Below, one piece after another: positions 34,621 through 43,749 of a DNA stretch of 64,000 nt. Source of the stretch: Cyclobacterium amurskyense. Lineage in GTDB: Bacteria > Bacteroidota > Bacteroidia > Cytophagales > Cyclobacteriaceae. The notes under the pieces are model-generated. The model was not told the origin of the DNA. It did not search any database and saw only the letters and a list, made by a program, of their open reading frames with translations. A program made the position numbers and the translations under genes. Numbering within the stretch: the stretch's first letter is position 1; each line of letters starts with the position of its first letter. The stretch is taken from positions 2,949,001-3,013,000 of the forward strand of contig NZ_CP012040.1 of the NCBI RefSeq assembly GCF_001050135.1, in the 5' to 3' direction.

Positions 34621-37132
34621 TTGGGGCTGGTCATTTAAAATGGCCAAAAGAGAATTTAGAAAAACAGGCGTAAAACTAGTTTTGTTTATTTCAGCTATTG
34701 TTACTGGTATAGCTGCTTTGGTAGCTGTTACTTCTTTTGGGGAAAATTTAAGTAAGGATATTGACAATCAGGCCAAAGAACTATTGGGAGCAGACCTGCT
34801 GCTAAAGAAAAACCAGACCATAGAATTTCCCGAGGTTGAGAAATTGGCCAATGAACATGCTTTGGAAATAAACTTTGCTTCCATGGTGTATTTCCCTAAA
34901 GCGGGCAATAGCAGACTGACTCAGGTTAGGGCTTTGGAAGGTGCATTTCCATATTATGGAAGCCTTGAGACTTTGCCTCAAGAAGGGGAGCGAACCTTCA
35001 GGTTAGGTGGAAGCAGGGCTTTGGTAGAAAAAACCTTGATGGCACAGTTTGGTGCCGTAGTGGGAGATAGTATAAAAGTGGGGAATGTAACCCTTGAAAT
35101 CGTGGGGGCTTTACAAAAAGTCCCTGGACAAACTGGGATTACGGCTACTGTGGCTCCGGCAGTGTATATTCCTATGGACCAGCTTGAAGCCTCAGGCTTG
35201 GTCCAATATGGAAGCCGGGTGAATTATAATCATTATTTTTTATTTCCTGAAAACTTCGACTTGCAGGCTTTAATAGACGAGAACAAGGAAGTATGGGAAG
35301 AGGATAGAGTGAATTTTGACACTGTTCAAACTCAAAAGGAGTCTACAGGTAGGTCTTTTGAAAATCTCTCAAACTTTCTAACATTGGTCGCTTTCATTGC
35401 CGTTTTATTGGGCTGTGTAGGAGTGGGCAGTGCTGTAAATGTTTTTGTCAAGGAAAAGCTTCCTTCGGTTGCCGTATTGAGGTGCTTGGGTGTGAAAGCC
35501 CTAGACATCATAGTGGTGTACTTGGTGCAGATATTCTTTATGGGCTTATTAGGCTCAATAATTGGGGCAATGGCAGGTGCGCTGTTGCAGTTTTTATTGC
35601 CTTTGGTATTTAGCGATTTTCTTCCTGTAGAAGTCTCCGTTCAATTGGCTTGGGGATCCATAAGTATGGGGATTGTAACCGGAGTAATGATTTCCATCCT
35701 CTTTGCATTAATACCTTTACTCAAAATCCGAAAAGTGTCTCCAATGATGACTTTAAGGCCTGACGATCAATCGGGAGGCTTTGGGAAAGATTCTGTGAGG
35801 ATTTTTGTTTTGTTGGGTATCATTTTATTTATCCTGCTTTTCAGTTTTTTCTTATTGGGAAAATGGGACCAAACCTTTTGGTTTACAGGATTCGTAGTAT
35901 TGGCCTTTGGTGCTTTGTGGCTGTTGGCCATGGGGGTAATGAAAGCCATCCGTACATTCCTTCCAATATCTTTGAACTACCCTGTTAGACAAGCTTTGTC
36001 AAATTTATACCGGCCCAATAATCAGACAGTTTCTTTATTGGCAACGATAGGTTTGGGAACAGCAATGATTGGAACATTGTTTTTTATTCAAGACCAACTT
36101 TTGGATGAGGTTCGATTTGCTGATAAAGAAGATCAACCAAACATGCTTTTTTTTGATATTCAAACCAGTCAGGTGGACAGCATGAAAGCAGTTCTTGAGG
36201 CTGAAGGTCTTCCGGTTCTACAACATGTACCCATCATCACTATGGGGGTTTCGGAGGTGAATGGCCTTACTAAGAAAGACAATGAAGAGCTTAGTGATGA
36301 AGAACGGAGATCCGGCTCTTTTTACAACAGAGAATTCCGCGTGACCTATAGGGACAGCCTTATCAATACAGAAGAATTGTTAGAAGGGAGTCTTATACCC
36401 TACCGTTCGGATTCAGACAGTATTTTTGTGTCTATGGAAGAAGGCTATGCCGAGCGGAATCATGTGAAAATCGGAGATGAAATAGTTTTCAATGTACAGG
36501 GTAGACCCTTGACTACTTATGTAGGAAGTATTAGAAAAGTAAACTTTAGAAGAGTTTCCACTAACTTCCTTGTATTATTCCCGGACAAAGTCTTAGACAA
36601 TGCCCCGAAATTTCATGTGTTAATCACTAAAACTAAGGACGATAATACTTCTGCTGAAATCCAAAATATCATGGTGCGGCAGTTTCCAAATGTATCTGTA
36701 GTTAATCTAAGCATGATTGTCGAAACTCTGGAGGATCTACTTGGGAAGATTGGCTTTGTTATTCAATTTATGGCCTTTTTTAGCATTTTGACAGGTGTTT
36801 TGGTTTTGATTAGTTCCTTGCTTATAAGTAAATTTCAGAGAGTTAGGGAGAATATTTTGTTGAGAACAATTGGTGCTGAAAGAAAAGTATTGATTAAGAT
36901 TAATATTTTGGAATACCTATTCCTTGGTAGTCTGGCAGCAGGAGGGGGATTAGTGCTTTCGGTACTTGCTTCTTTTCTGCTAAGTTATTTCGTGTTTGAA
37001 ATTGCATTCAGTTTACCTTGGCAACCTTTGTTTTTGGTGTTTACACTGATTACAGGACTTACCGTGTTTTTAGGTTGGATTAATAGTTTAAACATACTTA
37101 AGGCCAAGACGATGGATATATTGAGGAGCTAA
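34613..37132 (+). CDS. ybbP: ABC transporter permease, YbbP/FtsX-like
   Basis: 839 residues. One N-terminal transmembrane helix (about 19-42), a large periplasmic domain (about 45-245), three helices around 260-400 with the FtsX motif VAFIAVLLGCVGVGSAVNVFVKEKLPSVAVLRCLG, a second half with the same organisation, and closing helices with ISSLLISKFQRVRENILLRTIGAERK. The double FtsX-domain architecture is that of YbbP, proposed to act with YbbA and TesA in envelope lipid or solute handling. No transport substrate is known. The start overlaps ybbA. Confidence 0.9.
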   Translation: MVDWGWSFKMAKREFRKTGVKLVLFISAIVTGIAALVAVTSFGENLSKDIDNQAKELLGADLLLKKNQTIEFPEVEKLANEHALEINFASMVYFPKAGNSRLTQVRALEGAFPYYGSLETLPQEGERTFRLGGSRALVEKTLMAQFGAVVGDSIKVGNVTLEIVGALQKVPGQTGITATVAPAVYIPMDQLEASGLVQYGSRVNYNHYFLFPENFDLQALIDENKEVWEEDRVNFDTVQTQKESTGRSFENLSNFLTLVAFIAVLLGCVGVGSAVNVFVKEKLPSVAVLRCLGVKALDIIVVYLVQIFFMGLLGSIIGAMAGALLQFLLPLVFSDFLPVEVSVQLAWGSISMGIVTGVMISILFALIPLLKIRKVSPMMTLRPDDQSGGFGKDSVRIFVLLGIILFILLFSFFLLGKWDQTFWFTGFVVLAFGALWLLAMGVMKAIRTFLPISLNYPVRQALSNLYRPNNQTVSLLATIGLGTAMIGTLFFIQDQLLDEVRFADKEDQPNMLFFDIQTSQVDSMKAVLEAEGLPVLQHVPIITMGVSEVNGLTKKDNEELSDEERRSGSFYNREFRVTYRDSLINTEELLEGSLIPYRSDSDSIFVSMEEGYAERNHVKIGDEIVFNVQGRPLTTYVGSIRKVNFRRVSTNFLVLFPDKVLDNAPKFHVLITKTKDDNTSAEIQNIMVRQFPNVSVVNLSMIVETLEDLLGKIGFVIQFMAFFSILTGVLVLISSLLISKFQRVRENILLRTIGAERKVLIKINILEYLFLGSLAAGGGLVLSVLASFLLSYFVFEIAFSLPWQPLFLVFTLITGLTVFLGWINSLNILKAKTMDILRS

Positions 37133-37215
37133 AGGTCAATTTTAAGTGGTTGATTAATGAGAAATGAACCTTTTGGATAAATTCAATGTATCTACATTAG
37201 ATACCAGTAGAATAA

Positions 37216-37665
37216 ATGAAAATTGAAGAGGAAATAAGACAAAATCCATTCAAGGACAACTATACCAAGGCAGTTGTAAATTTACTATTTACGCAAAGTT
37301 ACTTGGTTACTCATCAAAGTAAGATTTTTAAGCCTCATGATTTATCTCCTGAGCAATACAATGTACTAAGAATTTTACGAGGTCAGTTTCCTAAACCTAT
37401 CACGGTGTCTTCTATCCAAGAGAGAATGCTTAATAAAATGAGCAATGCCTCTAGGCTGGTGGAAAAACTCAAGCAAAAAAAGATGGTGAAAAGGACGGAA
37501 TGTCCTAAGGATAGAAGGCAAGTGGATATAGTGATCACAGAAAAGGGACTTGAGCTTTTAGAATTACTTGACATAGAGGTCAGGAAATTTAATGTGGACA
37601 CCATACACCTTGATGAAAAAGAGGTAGAGCAGCTAAATCTACTTTTGGATAAGTTAAGAGGTTGA
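37216..37665 (+). CDS. MarR family transcriptional regulator
   Basis: A 149-residue winged-HTH regulator. The DNA-binding region runs SSIQERMLNKMSNASRLVEKLKQKKMVKRTECPKDRRQVDIVITEKG, with the wing at about 95-112. Ligand and targets are unknown. It lies downstream of ybbP (83-bp gap) and upstream of the SIMPL gene with a 283-bp gap. Confidence 0.9.
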   Translation: MKIEEEIRQNPFKDNYTKAVVNLLFTQSYLVTHQSKIFKPHDLSPEQYNVLRILRGQFPKPITVSSIQERMLNKMSNASRLVEKLKQKKMVKRTECPKDRRQVDIVITEKGLELLELLDIEVRKFNVDTIHLDEKEVEQLNLLLDKLRG

Positions 37666-37948
37666 CTCCTGAAATAAGCAATCAATTGTAACTGAAGGTT
37701 ACCCATGTGAAGGTGTAATGCCTAATGTTGCTCGGAATTGTATTTATTTTGATTTCAAAGTTGGGATAATCATCATGTATAAAAACCGGGCCTATCTTAA
37801 AGCTGAATTTCACTTGATTTTCTGTTTCAGCACCAATTTACAATTGGATGTTTGTCCCCATTTAATTCGTATTCGAATTTTTGGCCTGTGATTTGTTTAG
37901 TGATGACTGAATAGATTAGATAAATTGTTTAGAACAGAAGGCAGGGTT

Positions 37949-38659
37949 ATGAAAAGAATATTTGCAATATTAGTTTTGATTATTGGTGTCCAAATGGTTT
38001 CTTTTGGACAGGAAACCTCGAAAATCATTGTAGATGGTAAAAGTGAAATCAAGGTTTTGCCTGATGAAGCATTGATTCGAGTTTCACTTACCAGCAAAGC
38101 GATGAAAACAGCCGATGCGACTGAGGATCTCAATAAAAAAGCAGCAGCAGTGACCAAAGCACTCAAGCAAAGTGGAGTGAAAAATTATGAATTAAAGGCT
38201 GACAATTATTTTGTCAATGTAAATAGGGTATATACAAAAGGGACTTCTAAAGACAGTGGTTATGTTGCTAACCAAACCCTAAGAGTATTGGTGAAAGACA
38301 ATACAGGAGAAGATTTGGCGAAAATCATGGAGGCATTGCATACCAATGTGGACATGGGTTTTCAGTTTGAGTTTCAATTGTCAGACAAAAAAAAGAAGGA
38401 ATACCAAGAAGAATTGTTAATGTTGGCCATAAGGGATGCTAAAAGCAAAGCCGAATTAATAGTCAATTCGCTTGAATTGGGAGATATAGCTGTGCATCAG
38501 GTGATATATGGCGAGGCCACTAATTCTTATCAACCAAAAATGTACAGGTCTGAATCTATGCGTGTAAGTGCTGATATTCAGCGAACACCACCTACCATCG
38601 AACTGGATGAGCAGATTTTAAGTGATCAGGTAAAAGTAATTTTCACCTTCGATAAATAA
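37949..38659 (+). CDS. SIMPL (DUF541) domain secreted protein
   Basis: About 236 residues with a signal peptide (MKRIFAILVLIIGVQMVSFGQ). The SIMPL domain (YggE-like) is seen in KIIVDGKSEIKVLPDEALIRVSLT, in the repeated helix DLNKKAAAVTKALKQSGVK, and in the later VTLRVLVKDN-type strand and DAKSKAELIVNSLEL helix. YggE-like proteins are linked to oxidative-stress protection and membrane integrity. The start at ATG 37949 is chosen; a TTG 24 bp upstream precedes it. Its end is 6 bp from the convergent DUF7009-like gene. Confidence 0.87.
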   Translation: MKRIFAILVLIIGVQMVSFGQETSKIIVDGKSEIKVLPDEALIRVSLTSKAMKTADATEDLNKKAAAVTKALKQSGVKNYELKADNYFVNVNRVYTKGTSKDSGYVANQTLRVLVKDNTGEDLAKIMEALHTNVDMGFQFEFQLSDKKKKEYQEELLMLAIRDAKSKAELIVNSLELGDIAVHQVIYGEATNSYQPKMYRSESMRVSADIQRTPPTIELDEQILSDQVKVIFTFDK

Positions 38660-38665
38660 TTTTAA

Positions 38666-39037
38666 CTAGGCCTGGGGATTGGGGAAATTGTCAGTTTCAT
38701 CTTCTCCCGGCCTCTTGTGAAGACATTGGAAATCCTTTTCAATTAACACCTTAAGCATGGCTTCTCCCGGTAGTGGGAGATTTTTCGATATGCCAATTTG
38801 CTCCGTGTTTGCCCAGGTTTTTATTTCGGATTCAGAAAGGCTTATACTTAGATGTTGGGTCTCAAAAGATATTGTTAGGTCATTGTCTTTATTCATCGGC
38901 TTAACAGAATAAATAAAGGAAGGATAGGGGGCAGGCAAGTTCAATACTTCTTTAATCTCTGTGCCCTTAGCAAGTTGGTTGACTTCGTTTTGGGAAAGCC
39001 TTAATCTAATCGTATTGAGATGAATGCGGATTTTCAT
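38666..39037 (-). CDS. Small uncharacterised Bacteroidota protein (DUF7009-like)
   Basis: 123 residues, cytosolic, no known function. It begins MKIRIHLNTIRLRLSQNEV and has an acidic tail CLHKRPGEDETDNFPNP. I believe this matches the family named DUF7009, whose members share an N-terminal MKIR segment and a Cys-containing acidic C-terminus, but the name is from memory. The convergent neighbour is the SIMPL gene; the upstream 243 bp hold nothing I recognise. Confidence 0.6.
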   Translation of the reverse strand: MKIRIHLNTIRLRLSQNEVNQLAKGTEIKEVLNLPAPYPSFIYSVKPMNKDNDLTISFETQHLSISLSESEIKTWANTEQIGISKNLPLPGEAMLKVLIEKDFQCLHKRPGEDETDNFPNPQA

Positions 39038-39280
39038 GAGTTGAATTTATGAATCAGAATTGATATTGTAGTTTTTTTAGGCCGAAATGTGAATTATGGT
39101 GGGTTTAATTAGGAAAAATAATTCATTTCCAGCTTAGACGCAGATTAGGTTTATTTTAAATCTATAGGAATAGACAATTTAGCTTATTGAAGCATATTCA
39201 GGGTTTAAATTTTTTGATTTTGTTCAAAGTATACCCAATTTACCAAAAGGAATTTCTCTTACAATTTACTGTTTAATCAA

Positions 39281-39964
39281 ATGCCGAAAAAAGACATCTT
39301 AGATTTTCTTAAAGAATTGTCTTCCAATAATTCCAAAGAGTGGATGGATGAAAACCGTAACTGGTACCTTCAGGAAAAAGCCGCTTTTCTTGAAAAGGTA
39401 GCTGAGATATTGGCTCAATTAAGTATTGATGAGCCTGGGTTTTCAGATTTGAGGCCTAAAGATTGTGTTTTTAGGCAGAATAGAGACATACGCTTCAGTG
39501 CGAATAAGGCTCCGTACAAAAGCAATATGGCCGCTTATTTCTCCGTTGGAGGGAAAAAGTCAGAAGGCCCAGGGTACTATTTACACGTTCAGCCGGGAGG
39601 ATCTTTTGTAGGTGGAGGAATATGGATGCCTCAAGCGCCGATTTTAAAGAAAATTCGACAGGAAATAGATTATTCCGGAAAGGAGTTAAGAAACCTGCTA
39701 ATGTCACCTGAGATAAAGAATACCTTTGGAGAAATGCAAGGGGAAAAACTCAAAACTTCTCCCAAAGGATTTGAGAAAGACCATCCGTTTATTGAATTCT
39801 TAAGGTACAAGAGTTTTATATTGTCTCATCCGATCCCAGATGAGGAAATACATTCTGGCGCCTATGTGGCAACTACGCTAGAGGCTTTTTCAAAAATGCG
39901 ACCATTTCAGGCCTTCTTAAACCAGGCAGTATCAATTTCTGATGAAGATGATATTTTGCTTTAA
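39281..39964 (+). CDS. DUF2461 (TIGR02453) family protein
   Basis: 227 residues, soluble. Motifs of the family are visible: LDFLKELSSNNSKEWMDENRNWY, RPKDCVFRQNRDIRFSANKAPYKSNMAAYFS, GYYLHVQPGGSFVGGGIWMP and the late RYKSFILSHPIPDEEI. The function is unknown, though the fold is compared to nuclease-like enzymes. Its stop overlaps that of the convergent HAD gene (39961-39964) within an 18-bp palindrome. Confidence 0.88.
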   Translation: MPKKDILDFLKELSSNNSKEWMDENRNWYLQEKAAFLEKVAEILAQLSIDEPGFSDLRPKDCVFRQNRDIRFSANKAPYKSNMAAYFSVGGKKSEGPGYYLHVQPGGSFVGGGIWMPQAPILKKIRQEIDYSGKELRNLLMSPEIKNTFGEMQGEKLKTSPKGFEKDHPFIEFLRYKSFILSHPIPDEEIHSGAYVATTLEAFSKMRPFQAFLNQAVSISDEDDILL

Positions 39965-40776
39965 AGCAAAAGTTTCTCTATGGTAATGGCAACCCCATCT
40001 GCAGTATTTGATTCGGTAATTTCCTTGGCTACCTTTTTTACTTCATCCCGGGCATTGGCAACAGCTACACCATAGCCCACCTCTTCTATTAGAGAGATGT
40101 CATTGTAATTGTCTCCAAAAGCGAGAACTTCCGCCATGGGGATGGCAGCCTCAGCCAATATTTGTCGTAGACCTGAAGCTTTAGATATTGACTTGGGCGC
40201 GATTTCAATATAGGTGTCTTTGGATCTGTAAAGGTGTAAGGAAGAGGAGAAGTTTTCAATCAGTTGATCATAAAGCCATTGAATTTCTTCAGCGGTTCCC
40301 ATACACATCACCTTATGTGCACCTCTGCTGTTTTCTTCCCAGTTTCCAAGTACAGAATGGTGATTGTCAATCGTTGCCTTCACTTTTGTGACCATCTCTT
40401 CTTTTACAGTCCATTTGTCTTTACTGGGAGCAAACCAACTGTCACCAGAATATAGGCTAATATGCACTGATGTCTCACTTGCGAAAGCAAAAATCTCACG
40501 ACAGGTATTTGCATCTATATAAGTAGAACTAACTTGTTGATAATCTTCATTTTTTGAACGGATTACAAAGCCTCCATTGTAACATATAAGCGGATTGGCC
40601 ACTCTGCCAAACTCTTCCAGTAAATGGGCCATAGCCCCAGGCATTCTGGAAGAGGCCAGGATGATTGGGAAATCTGATGGTAAAGCAGCAAAGGCTTTAA
40701 GGGTTCTAGTGGAAAGTTGCCTGGTTTTATCTAAAAGGGTCCCATCAATATCGGTGCAAATGGCGCTGATTTTCAT
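39961..40776 (-). CDS. Cof-type HAD-IIB phosphatase
   Basis: About 271 residues. HAD motifs are DIDGTLLD (nucleophile and acid Asp), the second motif ASSRMPG, the Lys in ISKASGLRQIL and GDNYNDISLIEEVG; the cap is the Cof-like IIB type. Such enzymes dephosphorylate sugar phosphates, nucleotides or flavins, and the substrate here is open. The start at 40776 (MKISAICTD) is preferred over an upstream ATG. The gene lies 30 bp downstream of hemN on the same strand. Confidence 0.88.
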   Translation of the reverse strand: MKISAICTDIDGTLLDKTRQLSTRTLKAFAALPSDFPIILASSRMPGAMAHLLEEFGRVANPLICYNGGFVIRSKNEDYQQVSSTYIDANTCREIFAFASETSVHISLYSGDSWFAPSKDKWTVKEEMVTKVKATIDNHHSVLGNWEENSRGAHKVMCMGTAEEIQWLYDQLIENFSSSLHLYRSKDTYIEIAPKSISKASGLRQILAEAAIPMAEVLAFGDNYNDISLIEEVGYGVAVANARDEVKKVAKEITESNTADGVAITIEKLLL

Positions 40777-40806
40777 ATTCGGAAAGTTTAGCGCGAAGAT
40801 AAACAA

Positions 40807-42144
40807 TCAAATGGCTTTACTAAAGACAGGTGCCGATTTTTCTGATTGTTGCATATAGGGGTCAAGGGCCATGCATATATTTCTAACAAATGGTTTGCCT
40901 TCTTCTGTAATGTTGAGTTTATTGTTTTTAAATGTGATTAGACCTTCGTTCAAGAAAGTAACTAAGGGGTCTGGAATCATGTTTTCTTGTTTCCAAGGAG
41001 CTGTATGGTTGCAAATCAGGCTCATGATAAAGGGCTTGAGACTTAAATCGCTTTCCTTTTGAACATGGCCTTTAATTGTAGGGAATTCAAATTCTCTTAT
41101 CTTCTTCAAATAGGCAGCGATTGTTTTCTCATTTTGGCTGTAAGCATAGTGAGCGTCACTAATGGCGCTACAACCTAATCCAAGTAGAATTTTTGAAGGT
41201 GAAGTGGTGTATCCCATGAAGTTTCTATGCAAGGTACGGTTTGATTTTGCTTTTAATAGTGGGTCTCCTTCGAGCGCAAAATGATCCATACCTATTTCTT
41301 CATAGCCCATTTCTTTAAGCCATTTTTTTCCTTGTTCGTAAAGCTTTCTTTTATCGGTTTCATTTGGGAGGTGCTTTTCGAAGGATTTTTGTGCGGGGAA
41401 CACCGATGGTAAATGCGCATAACTGTAAAAAGCGATTCTCTCAGGCATTAGCTCCTTTGTTTTTTCAAAGGTGTCCTTTAACGTTTCAAGAGTTTGATGG
41501 GGGAGGCCATAGATAAGATCAAAATTTATAGAGCTATAGCCTAATTTTCGACTTTCCTCAGTAATATACTTTACCTTTTCAAAGGGTTGATGACGATTAA
41601 TGGCCAACTGAACTTTGCTGTCGAAATCTTGAATGCCATAACTAACCCTGTCAAATCCCAGCCCGGAAAGTGCTTCCAAATGTGCCTTGGTGGTATTGTT
41701 TGGATGTCCTTCAAAACTAAATTCAAAATCATCCATTTTAATGGAGCTTTGAGTAATATGGTTTATCAACACATAAAGGGTTGAGGGGGAAAAGAAGGTT
41801 GGGGTACCACCTCCTAAATGTATACCTGCAAGTTTTGGCTTCCCATCCAATAGTTTTAGGTACATGTCCCACTCTTTCATCACAGCGCTTATATAGGGAA
41901 GTTCCACATTGTGATTTTTTGTAATTCTTTTGTTGCATCCGCAGTAGGTACACAAACTTTCACAGTAAGGAAGGTGAATGTAAAGGCTTATACCTTCTTC
42001 ATTTCCGAAATCTTTATATGCCTTTGTAAATAAATTTGCCCAGGTGGAAGGGTTAATGTCATTGTTCCAGTGGGGTACAGTTGGGTAAGAGGTGTACCTG
42101 GGAGCAGGTACATTGTATTTTTGAATGAGGGAAGGATTTGTCAT
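40807..42144 (-). CDS. hemN: Oxygen-independent coproporphyrinogen III oxidase
   Basis: A radical-SAM enzyme decarboxylating coproporphyrinogen III in heme synthesis without O2. The [4Fe-4S] motif is CESLCTYC, followed by CGCNKRI; the opening YNVPAPRYTSYPTVPHW and the middle DRVSYGIQDFDSKVQLAINR match HemN rather than the HemW branch. About 445 residues with the start at 42144 (MTNPSLIQKYNV); an ATG 45 bp upstream (42189) would add 15 residues. Presence beside a HAD phosphatase is not informative. Confidence 0.9.
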   Translation of the reverse strand: MTNPSLIQKYNVPAPRYTSYPTVPHWNNDINPSTWANLFTKAYKDFGNEEGISLYIHLPYCESLCTYCGCNKRITKNHNVELPYISAVMKEWDMYLKLLDGKPKLAGIHLGGGTPTFFSPSTLYVLINHITQSSIKMDDFEFSFEGHPNNTTKAHLEALSGLGFDRVSYGIQDFDSKVQLAINRHQPFEKVKYITEESRKLGYSSINFDLIYGLPHQTLETLKDTFEKTKELMPERIAFYSYAHLPSVFPAQKSFEKHLPNETDKRKLYEQGKKWLKEMGYEEIGMDHFALEGDPLLKAKSNRTLHRNFMGYTTSPSKILLGLGCSAISDAHYAYSQNEKTIAAYLKKIREFEFPTIKGHVQKESDLSLKPFIMSLICNHTAPWKQENMIPDPLVTFLNEGLITFKNNKLNITEEGKPFVRNICMALDPYMQQSEKSAPVFSKAI

Positions 42145-42273
42145 TTCCACTATTGGTTGATTTGCCTTGCAAAATTCCTCATACTTCATTCAAGAAAACA
42201 TGACGATAAAGAGTAGGGTTACTGATTAAGATCATGTTTTTAAATTCAGGAAAGTAACTATGAAGGCATTTAA

Positions 42274-43395
42274 CTAATGGTGATTTAAGTAATAACTTAC
42301 AGGTACAAATGGAAGGTTGAAGGTTTCTGCTACCGCCTCATATACGATATCTCCTTTGATGATGTTGAATCCGAAGCTTAGCTCCGGGAATTTGTCACAA
42401 GCATTTTTCCAACCTTTTTGCGCAAGTTCCATGGCATAGGGTAAAGTTGCATTGGTTAGGGCTAAGGTAGAGGTATAAGGGACTGCACCGGGCATATTGG
42501 CTACGCAATAATGCAAAACTCCATCGATGGTATAGGTAGGGTCTTCATGAGTAGTTGGTTTACAGGTTTCGATGCAACCACCCTGATCTACGGCTACATC
42601 CACAAGTACCGTTCCTGGAAGCATTTCTTTTAGCATGTCCCTTGTGATAAGGTGTGGTGCTTTCGCTCCTGGGATTAATACTGCTCCAATGATCAAATCA
42701 GCGGTCTGTATAAGGTTTCTAATGTTAAACTCATTAGACATCATTGTTTTCACATTTTTAGGCATTACGGTAGACAAATGTCGCATTCTGGAAAGTGAGA
42801 CGTCAAGAATAATCACATCTGCTCCCAGTCCTGCAGCCATCCATGCTGCCTGTGTACCTACAATTCCCCCGCCTAAAATCAGTACTTTGGCTGGAAGAGT
42901 TCCCGGTACACCTCCCAATAGTATGCCTCTGCCTCCAAGGGGTTTTTCCAGGTAGTTGGCTCCTTTTTGTACAGACATTCTACCAGCAACTTCTGACATA
43001 GGAATCAATAAAGGAAGGGTTTTGTCTTCTTTTTCTACTGTTTCATAAGCCAGACAGATGGCCTTGCTTTTGATCATGGCCTCTGTAAGGGGCTTATTGG
43101 AGGCAAAATGAAAATAAGTAAAAAGCAGGTGGTTTTCATTTATGAGCGGAAATTCTGAATCAATAGGTTCTTTCACCTTCATGATCATCTCCCCTTTACT
43201 GTAAGCTTCTTCAATAGAAGAAACCATGGTTGCACCTGATTTTTGATAAGCTTCATCAGGAAAGCCGCTACCCAACCCTGCGGCTTTTTGAACAAATACC
43301 TCATGACCATTTTTTGTAAACTCCTGGGCTCCTGCAGGAGTAAGAGCCACTCGGTTTTCATTGTTTTTGATTTCCTTTGGAACAGAGATGCGCAT
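42274..43395 (-). CDS. ald: Alanine dehydrogenase
   Basis: A cytosolic NAD-dependent enzyme of 373 residues interconverting alanine and pyruvate plus ammonia. The N-terminal MRISVPKEIKNNENRVALTP, active-site region MIMKVKEPI with Lys and the His of TYFHFASNK, and the Rossmann motif ILGGGIVGTQAAWMAAGLGADVIILD are intact, followed by the conserved DVAVDQGGCIETCKPTTH. Length is exactly normal. The following 130 bp to hemN hold no hairpin I can support. Confidence 0.94.
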   Translation of the reverse strand: MRISVPKEIKNNENRVALTPAGAQEFTKNGHEVFVQKAAGLGSGFPDEAYQKSGATMVSSIEEAYSKGEMIMKVKEPIDSEFPLINENHLLFTYFHFASNKPLTEAMIKSKAICLAYETVEKEDKTLPLLIPMSEVAGRMSVQKGANYLEKPLGGRGILLGGVPGTLPAKVLILGGGIVGTQAAWMAAGLGADVIILDVSLSRMRHLSTVMPKNVKTMMSNEFNIRNLIQTADLIIGAVLIPGAKAPHLITRDMLKEMLPGTVLVDVAVDQGGCIETCKPTTHEDPTYTIDGVLHYCVANMPGAVPYTSTLALTNATLPYAMELAQKGWKNACDKFPELSFGFNIIKGDIVYEAVAETFNLPFVPVSYYLNHH

Positions 43396-43749
43396 GTTAG
43401 TAGCTTTAAAGTGAACGGATTAATCAAATATAAACAGTCCACCTTCACAAGGAAAATGATTTGATAAAAAAATAATATTAATTATCTCCTGCTTTTTTAT
43501 TATTTTATTTTACGTCTAATTGCCTTAAAATGAGGGTTGTGTAAATATTATTTATTGAGCTACCTGTTAGTTGTCGTTGTTTTTGTTGTTTATTCAAAAT
43601 AATATTCTTCTGACAGCGTTTATTTTCATTGTATACGGAATAATATTGTTTATTATGCATTTTAGCTCCTCTTAAAAATTGGGATAACTCCAAAAAATGT
43701 GTATTTTTGAAATCCTTGGATTTTCATATGATGAAAAATGGCGTAATTA
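43396..43749. other. Intergenic region between ald and the E1 gene
   Basis: A 354-bp, very AT-rich divergent spacer. It holds the candidate promoter at 43679-43709 for the E1 gene. No repeat or small gene is credible. Confidence 0.5.
43679..43709 (+). promoter_or_regulatory. Candidate Bacteroidota-type promoter of the E1 gene
   Basis: TTG at 43679-43681 and TATTTTTG (TAnnTTTG) at 43702-43709 are 20 bp apart, a good spacing for the -33/-7 pair; transcription would begin near 43716, about 34 nt before the ATG. Confidence 0.5.
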
